Shown here: positions 9,023 through 16,754 of the stretch, piece by piece | Numbering within the stretch: position 1 is the stretch's first letter | How the letters are laid out: the number at the start of each line of letters is the position of its first letter | From: CSP1-8 sp049688015 | Lineage (GTDB): Bacteria; Desulfobacterota; Deferrimicrobia; Deferrimicrobiales; Deferrimicrobiaceae | DNA: 34,532 nucleotides | Direction of reading: 5' to 3' | Assembly (NCBI GenBank): GCA_049688015.1 | Contig: JBAVJZ010000050.1 | Span: 1-34,532, forward strand | Made by a program: the position numbers and the translations under genes | The notes under the pieces: model-generated | Databases searched by the model: none | Seen by the model: only the letters and a program-made list of their open reading frames with translations | Told to the model about the DNA's origin: nothing

Positions 9023-10213
9023 ATGTTCCGAACGCGTCTCCCCCGAAACGTAATCGCCCTCGGACTGGTTTCCCTGCTCACCGACTTCTCCAGCGACATG
9101 ATCTATCCCCTGTTGCCGGTCTTCCTCACGGCAACGCTCGGTGCGGGGCCCGCCGCGCTCGGGATCATCGAGGGGGTGGCGGAAGCCACCGCGTCGCTGC
9201 TCAAGCTCTTCTCGGGCGCCTGGTCGGACCGGGCCGGGCGGAAGAAGCCGCTCGTGCTCGCCGGGTACTTCCTCTCCTCGGTCGCAAGACCCCTCGTGGG
9301 GTTCGCCTCGACCTGGACACACGTGCTTGCGGTGCGCTTCTCCGACCGGATCGGCAAGGGGATTCGAAGTTCCCCCCGGGACGCCCTTATCGCGTCATCC
9401 GTCCCCCCGGAGGATCGGGGCCGGGCGTACGGCCTGCACAGGGCGATGGATCACCTGGGGGCGGTTTTCGGGCCGGTCACCGCGTTTCTCCTCCTTGCGG
9501 GGGCAGGCCTTTCCTATCGCTCCGTCTTCTTCCTCGCTGCGGTCCCCGGGGCGGCCGCGATGGCCGTCCTCCTGTTCCTGGTGCGGGACGAAGTGACGCC
9601 GTCCCCGCGGAACAATGGAAAATTCCCGCTATCCAGGGACCTCCCTCCCGCATTCCGGCGATATCTGCTGATCGTCTCCCTGTTCACCCTCGGGAACGCG
9701 AGCGACTCCTTCCTGATCCTGCGGGCGATGGACTCGGGAGTTCCCGCGGCATGGGTCCCGCTGCTCTGGGGGGCGTTCCACGTCGTGAAGTCGTCCTTCT
9801 CCACCTATGCGGGAATCCTCTCCGACCGGTGGAGCAGGAAACACCTGATCATCGGAGGATGGCTCGTGTACGCGGGGACCTACATGCTCTGGGGGATGGT
9901 GGAGGGGGCCGGCTGGATGGTGGCGCTGTTCCTCGTGTACGGACTCTACTCGGCGGCCACCGAAGGCACGGAGCGGGCCTTCGTCGCCGACTTCGTCCCG
10001 GCGGGGATGCGGGGAACCGCCTTCGGGTGGTACCACCTCGCCGTGGGTCTTTCCGCCCTGCCCGCAAGCGTCCTTTTCGGCTTGTTGTGGGATGCGTACG
10101 GGCCGCAGACGGCCTTCGGCGTGAGCGCCGGGCTCGCGGTCTCCGCGTCCGTGCTGCTGCTCCTGATCAGCCCCCCCAGCGCACCTTTGGAGGACCGCCC
10201 GGCGTCTCGATGA
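9023..10213 (+). CDS. MFS transporter, 12-TM type
   Basis: This 396-residue inner-membrane protein has MFS hallmarks: an N-terminal helix with LTDFSSDMIYPLLPVF, the loop 2-3 motif GAWSDRAGRKK, a related DRIGKGIRSSPRDALI segment, and a corresponding second-half loop LSDRWSRK. The start lies 7 bp after the P-type ATPase stop, suggesting co-transcription. The C-terminal coding end overlaps the convergent DUF457 gene by 47 bp. The substrate is unknown. Its position suggests a link with metal or toxic-compound efflux, but this is context only. Confidence 0.85.
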   Translation: MFRTRLPRNVIALGLVSLLTDFSSDMIYPLLPVFLTATLGAGPAALGIIEGVAEATASLLKLFSGAWSDRAGRKKPLVLAGYFLSSVARPLVGFASTWTHVLAVRFSDRIGKGIRSSPRDALIASSVPPEDRGRAYGLHRAMDHLGAVFGPVTAFLLLAGAGLSYRSVFFLAAVPGAAAMAVLLFLVRDEVTPSPRNNGKFPLSRDLPPAFRRYLLIVSLFTLGNASDSFLILRAMDSGVPAAWVPLLWGAFHVVKSSFSTYAGILSDRWSRKHLIIGGWLVYAGTYMLWGMVEGAGWMVALFLVYGLYSAATEGTERAFVADFVPAGMRGTAFGWYHLAVGLSALPASVLFGLLWDAYGPQTAFGVSAGLAVSASVLLLLISPPSAPLEDRPASR

Positions 10214-11213
10214 CTCGCAGGACGAACGGACGTCTTCGACCCGGCACCTCGCCGAACCGCAGGTCGGAGAAGACCAGGGTGGTATTCGCTCCGGAGTGAG
10301 AGGTTGTAACCACCGGGAAGCGGGCGAACCACAGGTACGTCCGGACGTCCGGGATATCCTCGATGGCCCTGACCTCCGGGACATCCGCTCCTCTGCGGAC
10401 GCGCTGTTTCCATGCGACGGCGCCGGTAAACGGGTCCACCTCCGCCCGGAGATACGTTTTCCCGTCGTCGATGAACCCGTTCCAGGCGAACGGGCCCACG
10501 GGGAAAGGATACAGCCCCGGCCGGTCCGGAATCGGCAAATTCGGCAGCGTGTCTCCCTCTTCCTGCGCCCAGGCCTTTCGGACCAGACGGACGGACGAGA
10601 GACCGTTGCCGATGTGGACCTCGCCCAGGCGGGGCAGGGCCGAGGCGGAGACCACGCGCACCCCGTGCCGCCTCGCCGCGGTCCGCATCGCGTCCTCCAC
10701 CCGGACATGGAGGAAGGTCGCAATGCCCACGTAGGCGCAAAGGACGACCACCGCCGCACGCGCCGGGCCGGGCCGGCGCCGCGACAGGACAAGCCCCGCC
10801 ACGATGATCCCCGTGAAGACCAGGTCCACGACGAACAGGATGTCGAACGCGACGCGCGCGTCGGAGAACGGCTGGAAGATCTGCGTCCCGTAGGAATTGA
10901 GCAGGTCCAGGGCGACGTGAGAGAGCTGGCCGAGGAGCGCGAGGAGGTAGAGCTTCTTCAGGTCCTTCCACTTCCCGAACCGGTAGAGCAGCAGGGCGAC
11001 CAGGAGGGACGTCACGGCGATCCCGGGGAACCCGTGGGACAACCCCCGGTGAAGGCGAAGATAGGCCTCGCTTCCGAAAAGGGAAGTGACGTTGTCGGCG
11101 TCGGGCAGGATCGATCCTATGATCACCGCTGCCGTCGCTTCCCGCCTGCCGCTATCCGTGGGGATGGCCCGGGAGATGAGCCACCCCGTGAGTCCATGGG
11201 TAACCGTATCCAT
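10167..11213 (-). CDS. DUF457/YdjM-family membrane-bound metal-dependent hydrolase
   Basis: The protein has 348 residues. The family hallmarks are N-terminal: MDTVTHGLTGWL, GSILPDADNV, a LHRGLSHGF histidine motif and SHVALDLLNSYG, which supply the His/Asp residues thought to bind metal, with several membrane helices over the first 180 residues. The C-terminal 170 residues form a soluble, probably periplasmic, domain I do not recognise. The ATG at 11213 follows AAGG and lies 12 bp after the fumarase stop, so the two genes are probably co-transcribed. The 3' end overlaps the MFS gene by 47 bp tail to tail. The biochemical function of the family is poorly defined. Confidence 0.8.
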   Translation of the reverse strand: MDTVTHGLTGWLISRAIPTDSGRREATAAVIIGSILPDADNVTSLFGSEAYLRLHRGLSHGFPGIAVTSLLVALLLYRFGKWKDLKKLYLLALLGQLSHVALDLLNSYGTQIFQPFSDARVAFDILFVVDLVFTGIIVAGLVLSRRRPGPARAAVVVLCAYVGIATFLHVRVEDAMRTAARRHGVRVVSASALPRLGEVHIGNGLSSVRLVRKAWAQEEGDTLPNLPIPDRPGLYPFPVGPFAWNGFIDDGKTYLRAEVDPFTGAVAWKQRVRRGADVPEVRAIEDIPDVRTYLWFARFPVVTTSHSGANTTLVFSDLRFGEVPGRRRPFVLRVIETPGGPPKVRWGG

Positions 11214-11225
11214 ACGAACCTTGGC

Positions 11226-12608
11226 TTATATCATATTTCGCGGGTCAAGGATCCTGCTGATTTCCTCTTCCGGCAGGGTCTTCTTCTCCCGGAGGACGGC
11301 GCGGATCGTCTTGCCCGTGTGGTACGCCTCGTGGGCCAGCTCCGCCGCCTTCTGGTAGCCGATCTTCACCGCCAGGGGAGTCACCATCGCCAGGCTCTCC
11401 TCGATCAGCTCCTCGCACCGCTTCCGGTTGGGCGTGATCCCCGCAACGCATCGGTCGGTGAGCAGGGCGGTCGCCGAAGAGAGAAACTCGATCGATTCCA
11501 GCAGGTTTCGTGCCATCACAGGAAGCATGACGTTGAGCTCGAGAACCCCGAGCGAGCCGCCGAGGGTCACGACCGCATCGTTGCCGATCACCTGCGCCGA
11601 CACCTGGATCATCATCTCCAGGATGACCGGGTTCACCTTCCCCGGCATGATGGAGGAACCCGGCTGCAGCGACGGCAGGTTGATTTCCCCGATCCCGCAA
11701 CGAGGGCCGGAGGACAGGAGCCTCAGGTCGTGGGAGATCTTCACCAGGGAGGCGGCCAGCCCCTTGAGCGCCCCGCTGGAGGAGACGATCGGGTCCTGCG
11801 CCCCGATCGCCTCGAACCGGTTCTCGGCGGGGCGGAAAGGGATGCCGGTGGCAACGGCGATCTCGGCGATCGCCCTTGGGCCGAACTCCGGGTGGCCGTT
11901 CAGGCCCGTCCCCACGGCGGTCCCCCCGAGGGGGAGTTCCTCGAGATCCGCAAAGACGGCGTGCACCCGCCGGATCCCGTGGTCGATCTGGGAAGCGTAC
12001 CCGGAGAACTCCTGTCCGAGCGTAACCGGCACGGCATCCTGCAGGTGGGTCCGCCCGATCTTCAATATGTCGGAGAACTCTCCTGCCTTCGCCGACAGGG
12101 CGTCCCGCAGGGAGGAAAGCGCCGGGACGAGACGGTCGGACATCTCCCGCCGCGCGGCGATCCGGATCGCGGACGGGATCACGTCGTTGCTGGACTGGCA
12201 CCGGTTCACGTGGTCGTTGGGATGGACGGGGGAATTCCCCCCCAGGGGCTTTCCGAGGATCTCGTTGGCCCGGTTGGCAAGCACCTCGTTGACGTTCATG
12301 TTGGTCGAGGTCCCCGATCCGGTCTGGAAGACGTCGAGGATGAACTGGTCGTCGAACTTCCTCTCCAGCACCTCGCGTGCGGCCCGAGAGATCGCCTCCG
12401 CAAGGGTCGGGTCGAGGAGCTTCAGGCCCGCGTTGACCTCGGCGCCGAATCCCTTGATCATCGCCGCGGCGTGGACGACCGGCAGCGGCATCCGGACGCC
12501 GCTCACCGGGAAGTTCTCGAACGCCCGCTGCGTCTGCGCCCCGTAGTATGCCTTCGCGGGGACGCGGACCTCGCCCATCGAGTCCTTTTCCACCCGAAAC
12601 CCTGTCAT
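11226..12608 (-). CDS. fumC: Class II fumarate hydratase
   Basis: This 460-residue enzyme interconverts fumarate and malate in the cytoplasm. It starts with the class II fumarase opening (FRVEKDSMGEV, then AYYGAQTQRAFENFP), carries GSGTSTNMNVNEVLANRA and HPNDHVNRCQSSND, and has the superfamily signature GSSIMPGKVNP. The opening and QSSND favour fumarase over aspartate ammonia-lyase. The start is ATG 12608, directly behind GGAGGAG, although the frame stays open 60 bp further upstream. A DUF457 gene follows after 12 bp. No other TCA-cycle genes are in the window. Confidence 0.93.
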   Translation of the reverse strand: MTGFRVEKDSMGEVRVPAKAYYGAQTQRAFENFPVSGVRMPLPVVHAAAMIKGFGAEVNAGLKLLDPTLAEAISRAAREVLERKFDDQFILDVFQTGSGTSTNMNVNEVLANRANEILGKPLGGNSPVHPNDHVNRCQSSNDVIPSAIRIAARREMSDRLVPALSSLRDALSAKAGEFSDILKIGRTHLQDAVPVTLGQEFSGYASQIDHGIRRVHAVFADLEELPLGGTAVGTGLNGHPEFGPRAIAEIAVATGIPFRPAENRFEAIGAQDPIVSSSGALKGLAASLVKISHDLRLLSSGPRCGIGEINLPSLQPGSSIMPGKVNPVILEMMIQVSAQVIGNDAVVTLGGSLGVLELNVMLPVMARNLLESIEFLSSATALLTDRCVAGITPNRKRCEELIEESLAMVTPLAVKIGYQKAAELAHEAYHTGKTIRAVLREKKTLPEEEISRILDPRNMI

Positions 12609-12702
12609 CTTCTCCTCCGCAGATTCGATTCCCGGGAGACCCGCCGGGTTTCCGCCTTCCCGTTGCACCCCCTCGAATACGGCCCGGACCGAGAATGCTA
12701 AT

Positions 12703-12730
12703 CGGCTCCGCAGCCTCGGAGGGGGGTTCC
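12703..12730 (+). repeat. Short fragment of the dispersed repeat (module B left end), copy 2
   Basis: The stretch CGGCTCCGCAGCCTCGGAGG and the following GGGG match the left edge of the copy at 17302 and its flank. The stem-loop part is absent, so this is a truncated copy between the carbonic anhydrase stop and the fumC start. Confidence 0.6.
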
Positions 12731-12743
12731 ACGAAACGACCGT

Positions 12744-13382
12744 CTACTCCTCGTACCGGATCGGCTCGTATTGCCCCTTCTCCGGATTGTAGGCGTGCAC
12801 CTCCGCCGTACCGATCTCGAAAAACCAGGCGTGGACGTGAAGACGCCCCTCCCGGGCCGCTCTTTGCACGACCGGATAGGTCCGCAGGTTCTCCATCTGG
12901 ACCAGGACGTTCTCCTCGGATGTGATCGCAAGTCGCTCCTCCTTCGACTTCTCGGGGTAATTGTCCGCCACGACCGCAAGCGTCTCCTCCCCGTGCTTCA
13001 GCCACTCGGTGATGTGCGGCGACTCCGCGAAGGCCTTCCGATCCTTGTAGAGCGCATTCATCGCCCCACAGTCGGAGTGGCCGCAGACGATGATGTCCCG
13101 GACGCGCAGGTGGTCCACGGCATATTCGATGGCGGCACCGACCCCCGTCCCGTCGAGCCGTCCGTCCGTGTACGGCGGGACGAAATTCCCGATGTTCCTG
13201 TAAATGAAAAGGTCCCCCGGCTGCCTTTGTGTGAACACCGTCGGGTCCACGCGGGAGTCGCAGCAGGTGATGAACAGTTCCTCCGGGGACTGGCCCTGCC
13301 TGGCAAGCCTTTGGAAAAGGTCGCTGTTATCGCTCCAGTACTGCGTCCGGAACCGGTGGATCCCCGAGATCAGCTTCTCCAT
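12744..13382 (-). CDS. Beta-class carbonic anhydrase
   Basis: This 212-residue zinc enzyme interconverts CO2 and bicarbonate. The zinc ligands are visible: Cys40 in TCCDSRVDP with the Asp42-Arg44 dyad, then His102 and Cys105 in GHSDCGAM. GDLFIYRNIGNFVPP is also typical. The ATG at 13382 (MEKLISG) sits behind GGGGAGGGAGG; an upstream in-frame extension is not supported. It is divergent from norC across 232 bp, and a candidate minus-strand -10 box lies beside the FNR-type palindrome, so its expression might respond to the same regulator. Confidence 0.93.
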   Translation of the reverse strand: MEKLISGIHRFRTQYWSDNSDLFQRLARQGQSPEELFITCCDSRVDPTVFTQRQPGDLFIYRNIGNFVPPYTDGRLDGTGVGAAIEYAVDHLRVRDIIVCGHSDCGAMNALYKDRKAFAESPHITEWLKHGEETLAVVADNYPEKSKEERLAITSEENVLVQMENLRTYPVVQRAAREGRLHVHAWFFEIGTAEVHAYNPEKGQYEPIRYEE

Positions 13383-13507
13383 GGCCCTCCCTCCCCGCGA
13401 CTTTGGGACAGACGATTCCGCAGGGGCCCTGCGCGCTGGCGGCGAGACGCACATCGCTCCCGTTTGACGTGCATTTTATCCGGTATTGCCCATTCCTCAA
13501 ATTGGAT

Positions 13508-13513
13508 ATTATA
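13508..13513 (-). promoter_or_regulatory. Candidate -10 box for the carbonic anhydrase gene
   Basis: A perfect TATAAT reads on the minus strand about 125 bp upstream of the carbonic anhydrase start. TTGACG lies 20 bp upstream inside the palindrome at 13525-13540, which is a longer spacer than optimal. If this promoter is real, a regulator on the palindrome would cover its -35 region. Confidence 0.35.
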
Positions 13514-13524
13514 CGGGCAGAACG

Positions 13525-13540
13525 ATTGACGTACGTCAAT
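13525..13540. promoter_or_regulatory. CRP/FNR-family operator, perfect 16-bp palindrome
   Basis: ATTGACGTACGTCAAT is a perfect palindrome of the TTGAC-N4-GTCAA type bound by CRP/FNR-superfamily regulators such as FNR, DNR, NnrR or HcpR. Its centre (13532.5) is 41.5 bp upstream of the start site predicted from the TATTCT box at 13562-13567, the classical class II activation position. It lies upstream of norC, fitting anaerobic or NO-responsive control. Confidence 0.75.
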
Positions 13541-13561
13541 GCGCGCGGCCGGCGGGACGTC

Positions 13562-13567
13562 TATTCT
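13562..13567 (+). promoter_or_regulatory. Candidate -10 box for the norCB operon
   Basis: TATTCT lies 22 bp after the palindrome at 13525-13540, with no good -35 hexamer because the operator occupies that place. This is the arrangement expected for an activator-dependent class II promoter. The predicted start is near 13574, leaving a leader of about 40 nt. Confidence 0.5.
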
Positions 13568-13614
13568 TTACCCCACTCAACTGATGAAACCCGAAAGAAA
13601 AAGGAGGTTGCCGG

Positions 13615-14316
13615 ATGACCAAGAAGACTGCCTTCTGGATCTTCCTGCTGGGCACGCTCTCCTCGGCGGCGGTGTTCCTCGCGGCGACATGGGACACTCA
13701 CCGTCAGGTGGCGACCCTGTCGCACGTGGACAAGCTGTCCGATCAGGTCGTGGCGGGCAAGCGAGCGTTCGAGAAGTATAACTGCAACGACTGCCACACG
13801 ATCCTGGGCTTCGGCGGCTACTACGCCCCCGACCTGACCAAGGTGGTGCAGCGAATCGGGGCGGACGGCGTCCGGTACCGGATAAAAAGCCCCGAGCTGG
13901 CCTTCGCCAAATCCTGGCGGAAAATGCCCCAACTGAACGTCTCCGACGCCGAGATCGAGGACATGGTCGCCTTTTTCACCTGGGTGGGAGAGATCAACAA
14001 CAACGATTGGCCCCCCCAGGACAGCAAGAAACGCCTGTCCCGGGGCGAGCAGGCCATGGTCGCCACGGTGGGAGTCTCCCCGGGCGCAGCGGTCTTCCAG
14101 ACGAAGGGGTGCATGAACTGCCACTCGTTGCGGGGGACCGGAGGAACCTTCGGGCCCGCTTTGGACACGATCGGACGCGACCTCTCCGCGGAGGAGATAC
14201 GGACGTATGTCCGCGACCCCAAAAGCGTCGATCCGAAGGCAATGATGCCGCCGCAGACGGGCCTCTCCGACCGGGAGCTCGAGGAAGTGGCGAAATTTCT
14301 TTCCACTCTGAAATAA
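13615..14316 (+). CDS. norC: Nitric oxide reductase subunit C with an extra fused cytochrome c domain
   Basis: This 233-residue membrane-anchored periplasmic cytochrome delivers electrons to NorB. An N-terminal helix (about residues 6-25) is followed by a NorC-like domain: CNDCH at 57-61, GFGGYYAPDLTKV after it, Met104 in KMPQLNVSD as likely axial ligand, and DWPPQ near 131-135. NorC normally ends here with one haem. This protein continues with a second mono-haem class I domain, CMNCH at 166-170 with a Met210/Met211 MMPP ligand loop. The ATG follows AAAGGAGG. norB starts 10 bp after the stop. The extra domain could act as a built-in electron donor; that role is inference. Confidence 0.9.
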   Translation: MTKKTAFWIFLLGTLSSAAVFLAATWDTHRQVATLSHVDKLSDQVVAGKRAFEKYNCNDCHTILGFGGYYAPDLTKVVQRIGADGVRYRIKSPELAFAKSWRKMPQLNVSDAEIEDMVAFFTWVGEINNNDWPPQDSKKRLSRGEQAMVATVGVSPGAAVFQTKGCMNCHSLRGTGGTFGPALDTIGRDLSAEEIRTYVRDPKSVDPKAMMPPQTGLSDRELEEVAKFLSTLK

Positions 14317-14326
14317 GGAGGACCTG

Positions 14327-15655
14327 ATGGAATACCGTTCCCAGAAAATCGCCTACTGGTACTTCATTGCGGCGCTTCCCCTGTTCGTGCTGCAGGTTCT
14401 CCTGGGGCTCTACCTCGGCGGAAGCTACGCCTTCACCATGCCGCAGGGGATCGTGGACGTCTTTTCCTTCGCCACGGCGCGGTCGATGCACACCAACCTC
14501 CTCGTCCTCTGGATGCTTTTGGGCTTCATGGGGGGTGCGTACTACATCGTGCCCGAGGAGACGCAATCGGAGATCTACTCCCCGGGGCTGGCCTACTTCC
14601 AGCTCGTCGCCCTGCTGGTGACCGGCGTCGTCGCGCTGATCGGCTTCTTCTTCGGCTGGACGCAGGGACGCCCGCTCCTGGAGATTCCCCGGCCGCTCGA
14701 CCTCGTGGTCGTCGTGGGGGCGCTGATCTTCCTGTTCAACATCGGGATGACGATGCTGAAAGCCAACCGGTGGACCGTCATCCAGGGGACGCTGCTGGGC
14801 GGCCTGGTCTTCCTCGCCCTCCTGTACCTGTTCGGCATCCCCTTCTACAAGAACGAGGTGATCGACTGGTACTACTGGTGGTGGGTCATCCACCTCTGGG
14901 TCGAGGGGGCGTGGGAGCTGGTCACAGCCGCGATTCTGGCGTTCATATTGATGAAGCTCACCGGAGTGGACAGGCAGGTCCTGGAGAAGTGGCTCTACGT
15001 CGAGATCGGCCTCTTCATGTTCACAGGGATCGCCGGGACCGGACACCACTACTACTGGATCGGCGCCCCGCGGTACTGGCTCTGGATCGGCGGAATCTTC
15101 TCGGCGCTCGAGCCGCTCCCGATCCTGCTGATGGTCATCGACACGATGATGCACGTCAAGGAGCGCAAGACGAAGATCGTCAACCCGCTCGTCTGGACGT
15201 ACGCGATCGGCTGCGCCGTCTTCCACATGATCGGCGCCGGGGTATGGGGCTTCGCGCACACGCTCCCGCAGATCAACTACTACACGCACGGCTCCCAGGT
15301 CACCGTGTCCCACGGGCACCTGGCGTTCTTCGGCGCCTACGCCCTGCTGAACCTGACGACCTTCTACTTCGCGATGCCGAGACTCAAGGGGATCGAGGTC
15401 TTCGACGACCGGCGCGGAAAGATCGGTTTCTGGACGATGAATGCCGCGATGATGATCATGGGGCTCACCTTCGGCGTGGCCGGCGTTCTGCAGGCGTACA
15501 TCGAGCGTGTGCTCGGGATGGGGTACATGACGGCGCAGTCCTACATGCGGCTGTGGATGCTGGTCACCGTCGTCGCGGGCGTATTCTTCCTGATCGGGCT
15601 GCTCACCACCGTCACGGACCTTTTGACCTTGCGGCCGGCCAAGCAGGAGGCATGA
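14327..15655 (+). CDS. norB: Nitric oxide reductase catalytic subunit B (cNOR)
   Basis: This 442-residue, roughly 12-helix haem-copper-superfamily protein reduces two NO to N2O. Key residues are visible: His55 (MHTNLL) and one of His329/His331 (SHGHLAFFG) for low-spin haem b, the other for haem b3; FeB ligands His189 with Glu193/Glu197 (HLWVEGAWELV) and His240-His241 (GTGHHYYWIG); and the conserved Glu262 (ALEPLP). All match cNOR NorB rather than cbb3 oxidase or NO dismutase. It lacks the long N-terminal extension of quinol-dependent qNOR, so the donor is NorC. The start follows GGAGG. The usual norQ/norD maturation genes do not follow. Confidence 0.93.
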   Translation: MEYRSQKIAYWYFIAALPLFVLQVLLGLYLGGSYAFTMPQGIVDVFSFATARSMHTNLLVLWMLLGFMGGAYYIVPEETQSEIYSPGLAYFQLVALLVTGVVALIGFFFGWTQGRPLLEIPRPLDLVVVVGALIFLFNIGMTMLKANRWTVIQGTLLGGLVFLALLYLFGIPFYKNEVIDWYYWWWVIHLWVEGAWELVTAAILAFILMKLTGVDRQVLEKWLYVEIGLFMFTGIAGTGHHYYWIGAPRYWLWIGGIFSALEPLPILLMVIDTMMHVKERKTKIVNPLVWTYAIGCAVFHMIGAGVWGFAHTLPQINYYTHGSQVTVSHGHLAFFGAYALLNLTTFYFAMPRLKGIEVFDDRRGKIGFWTMNAAMMIMGLTFGVAGVLQAYIERVLGMGYMTAQSYMRLWMLVTVVAGVFFLIGLLTTVTDLLTLRPAKQEA

Positions 15656-15663
15656 GGAAACGG

Positions 15664-15693
15664 CCGGGGGGCAGGGCGAATCCTTCCCCCCGG
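15664..15693 (+). terminator. GC-rich hairpin after norB
   Basis: CCGGGGGG at 15664-15671 pairs perfectly with CCCCCCGG at 15686-15693 around a 14-nt loop. It starts 8 bp after the norB stop. No U-run follows, so it may stabilise or attenuate norCB mRNA rather than terminate it. Confidence 0.45.
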
Positions 15694-15714
15694 CGGGCAA
15701 TTCTAATCAGAGAG

Positions 15715-15735
15715 GGCGGGGCGTAAGACCCCGCC
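15715..15735 (+). promoter_or_regulatory. Second hairpin in the leader of the DUF1858 fusion gene
   Basis: GGCGGGG (15715-15721) pairs with CCCCGCC (15729-15735) around a 7-nt loop, ending 28 bp before the next start codon. There is no U-run. It could be an attenuator or an mRNA-processing barrier between norB and the next gene. Confidence 0.4.
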
Positions 15736-15763
15736 AACGAATCGCAAGATTACCGGAGGAACG

Positions 15764-16714
15764 ATGGATCGGTACACCAAGGGGTTTGTTGTCGCTGCTC
15801 TCGTATACTTTTTCCTGGCGGCCGCGCTGGGGGCCTGGATGGGGTCCGCCACGCCTGCGGGGTGGGTCCGGTTCGCCCACGTCCACTTCAACCTGCTGGG
15901 GTTCATGTCGATGATGATCTACGGGGTGGGATACTTCATCCTCCCCCGGTTCAACGGCCGTACGCTTCGGTGGCCCTCGTGGGTCCCGCTCCACTTCTAC
16001 GCCGCCAACGTCGGACTGATCGGGATGGTGGCCACGGCGCCGGAGCGCCCCTCGACGGGGTTCGCCCTGTTCGCCGGGTTGTCCGTCGTGTCGGCGGCGA
16101 TGTTCGTGGTCAACCTCGGCGTGACGATGCTCGTCGCGCCGGCGGAGGTGGAGGAGGAAGAGGAGGAGGAGATCCCCTCGCATCCACAGGCGCCGCCTGT
16201 CCCTTCCCCCCCTCAGGTGGATATCCACCCCGACATGCGGGTGGGGGAGATCCTGACCCGGTGGCCCCAGACGGTGGATGTCTTCGTGGCGAACGGGTTC
16301 GCCTCCCTGGGGAACCCCGAGCACCGGGAGCAGGTAAAGCAGATCCCCATAACCTTGCGGATGGCGTGCCAGCGGCACAACGTCGATCTCGAGCCGATGG
16401 TCGCCCTGCTGGGTTCCGCCGCCGGAGGAACGCCCCGGCCGCCCTCGCCCGCCACGGATATCCGGGCCGGCGTCGCCGGGGGGACAGGTCGCAGGGAGAA
16501 ACTCTCCCGCGGGGAGCCGATCCGCGCGGAGAACATCCTGGGCGACATCCTCTCGGCCTACCCGGAGACCGAGAAGGTGTTCCGGAAGTATTACGGGGAC
16601 GGGTGCTTCTCCTGCCCCGGCCAGGCGACCGAGAGCGTCAAGCAGAGCGCGATGATGCACAACGTGAACGAGAAGCAGATCCTGTCCGATTTGAACCGGG
16701 CGGCCGGCTTTTAA
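15764..16714 (+). CDS. Membrane protein: haem-copper-oxidase-like N-terminus fused to two DUF1858 domains
   Basis: The protein has 316 residues. The first ~125 form about four helices with His39 and His41 in AHVHFNLLGFMSMMIYGVGYF, resembling the low-spin-haem helix of haem-copper oxidase subunit I (compare MHTNLL in NorB). No FeB/CuB-site histidines follow, so it cannot be a complete oxidase. An acidic run (VEEEEEEE, near 129-136) and a Pro-rich linker lead to two cytoplasmic-type DUF1858 domains, about 151-215 and 253-316. Only the second keeps the redox cysteine pair, C281-x-x-C284 (GCFSCPG); the first has GFASLGNP. DUF1858 is the domain known from hybrid-cluster-protein-associated redox proteins. 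The ATG follows CCGGAGGAACG. Position behind norB suggests a role in NO sensing or repair, which is inference. Confidence 0.8.
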   Translation: MDRYTKGFVVAALVYFFLAAALGAWMGSATPAGWVRFAHVHFNLLGFMSMMIYGVGYFILPRFNGRTLRWPSWVPLHFYAANVGLIGMVATAPERPSTGFALFAGLSVVSAAMFVVNLGVTMLVAPAEVEEEEEEEIPSHPQAPPVPSPPQVDIHPDMRVGEILTRWPQTVDVFVANGFASLGNPEHREQVKQIPITLRMACQRHNVDLEPMVALLGSAAGGTPRPPSPATDIRAGVAGGTGRREKLSRGEPIRAENILGDILSAYPETEKVFRKYYGDGCFSCPGQATESVKQSAMMHNVNEKQILSDLNRAAGF

Positions 16715-16754
16715 TAAAACCGCCGGGGGGCACCCCAGGCTTTTGGAGGACGAA

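Noticed and set aside
11226..12608. fumC as aspartate ammonia-lyase
   Set aside because: The opening FRVEKDSMGEV and the NRCQSSND stretch fit class II fumarase; aspartase has a different N-terminus and usually SQSTND.
10296..12701. Very long plus-strand open frame (about 800 codons) opposite the DUF457 and fumC genes
   Set aside because: The minus strand encodes two recognised proteins with good ribosome-binding sites; the plus-strand frame has no family resemblance and crosses the gene boundary.
12744..13454. Longer carbonic anhydrase start at 13454
   Set aside because: The 24 extra residues are unlike the family and ATG 13382 has a much better ribosome-binding site.
14327..15655. norB as a cbb3 oxidase subunit or a nitric oxide dismutase
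   Set aside because: The FeB-associated glutamates (HLWVEGAWE) and all six histidines match cNOR. No ccoO/ccoP genes are adjacent, and the active-site ligands lost in NO dismutases are present.
15764..16714. The DUF1858 fusion as a truncated pseudogene of an oxidase
   Set aside because: It has an intact frame, a strong ribosome-binding site and two recognisable C-terminal domains ending normally, so a genuine fusion is more likely.
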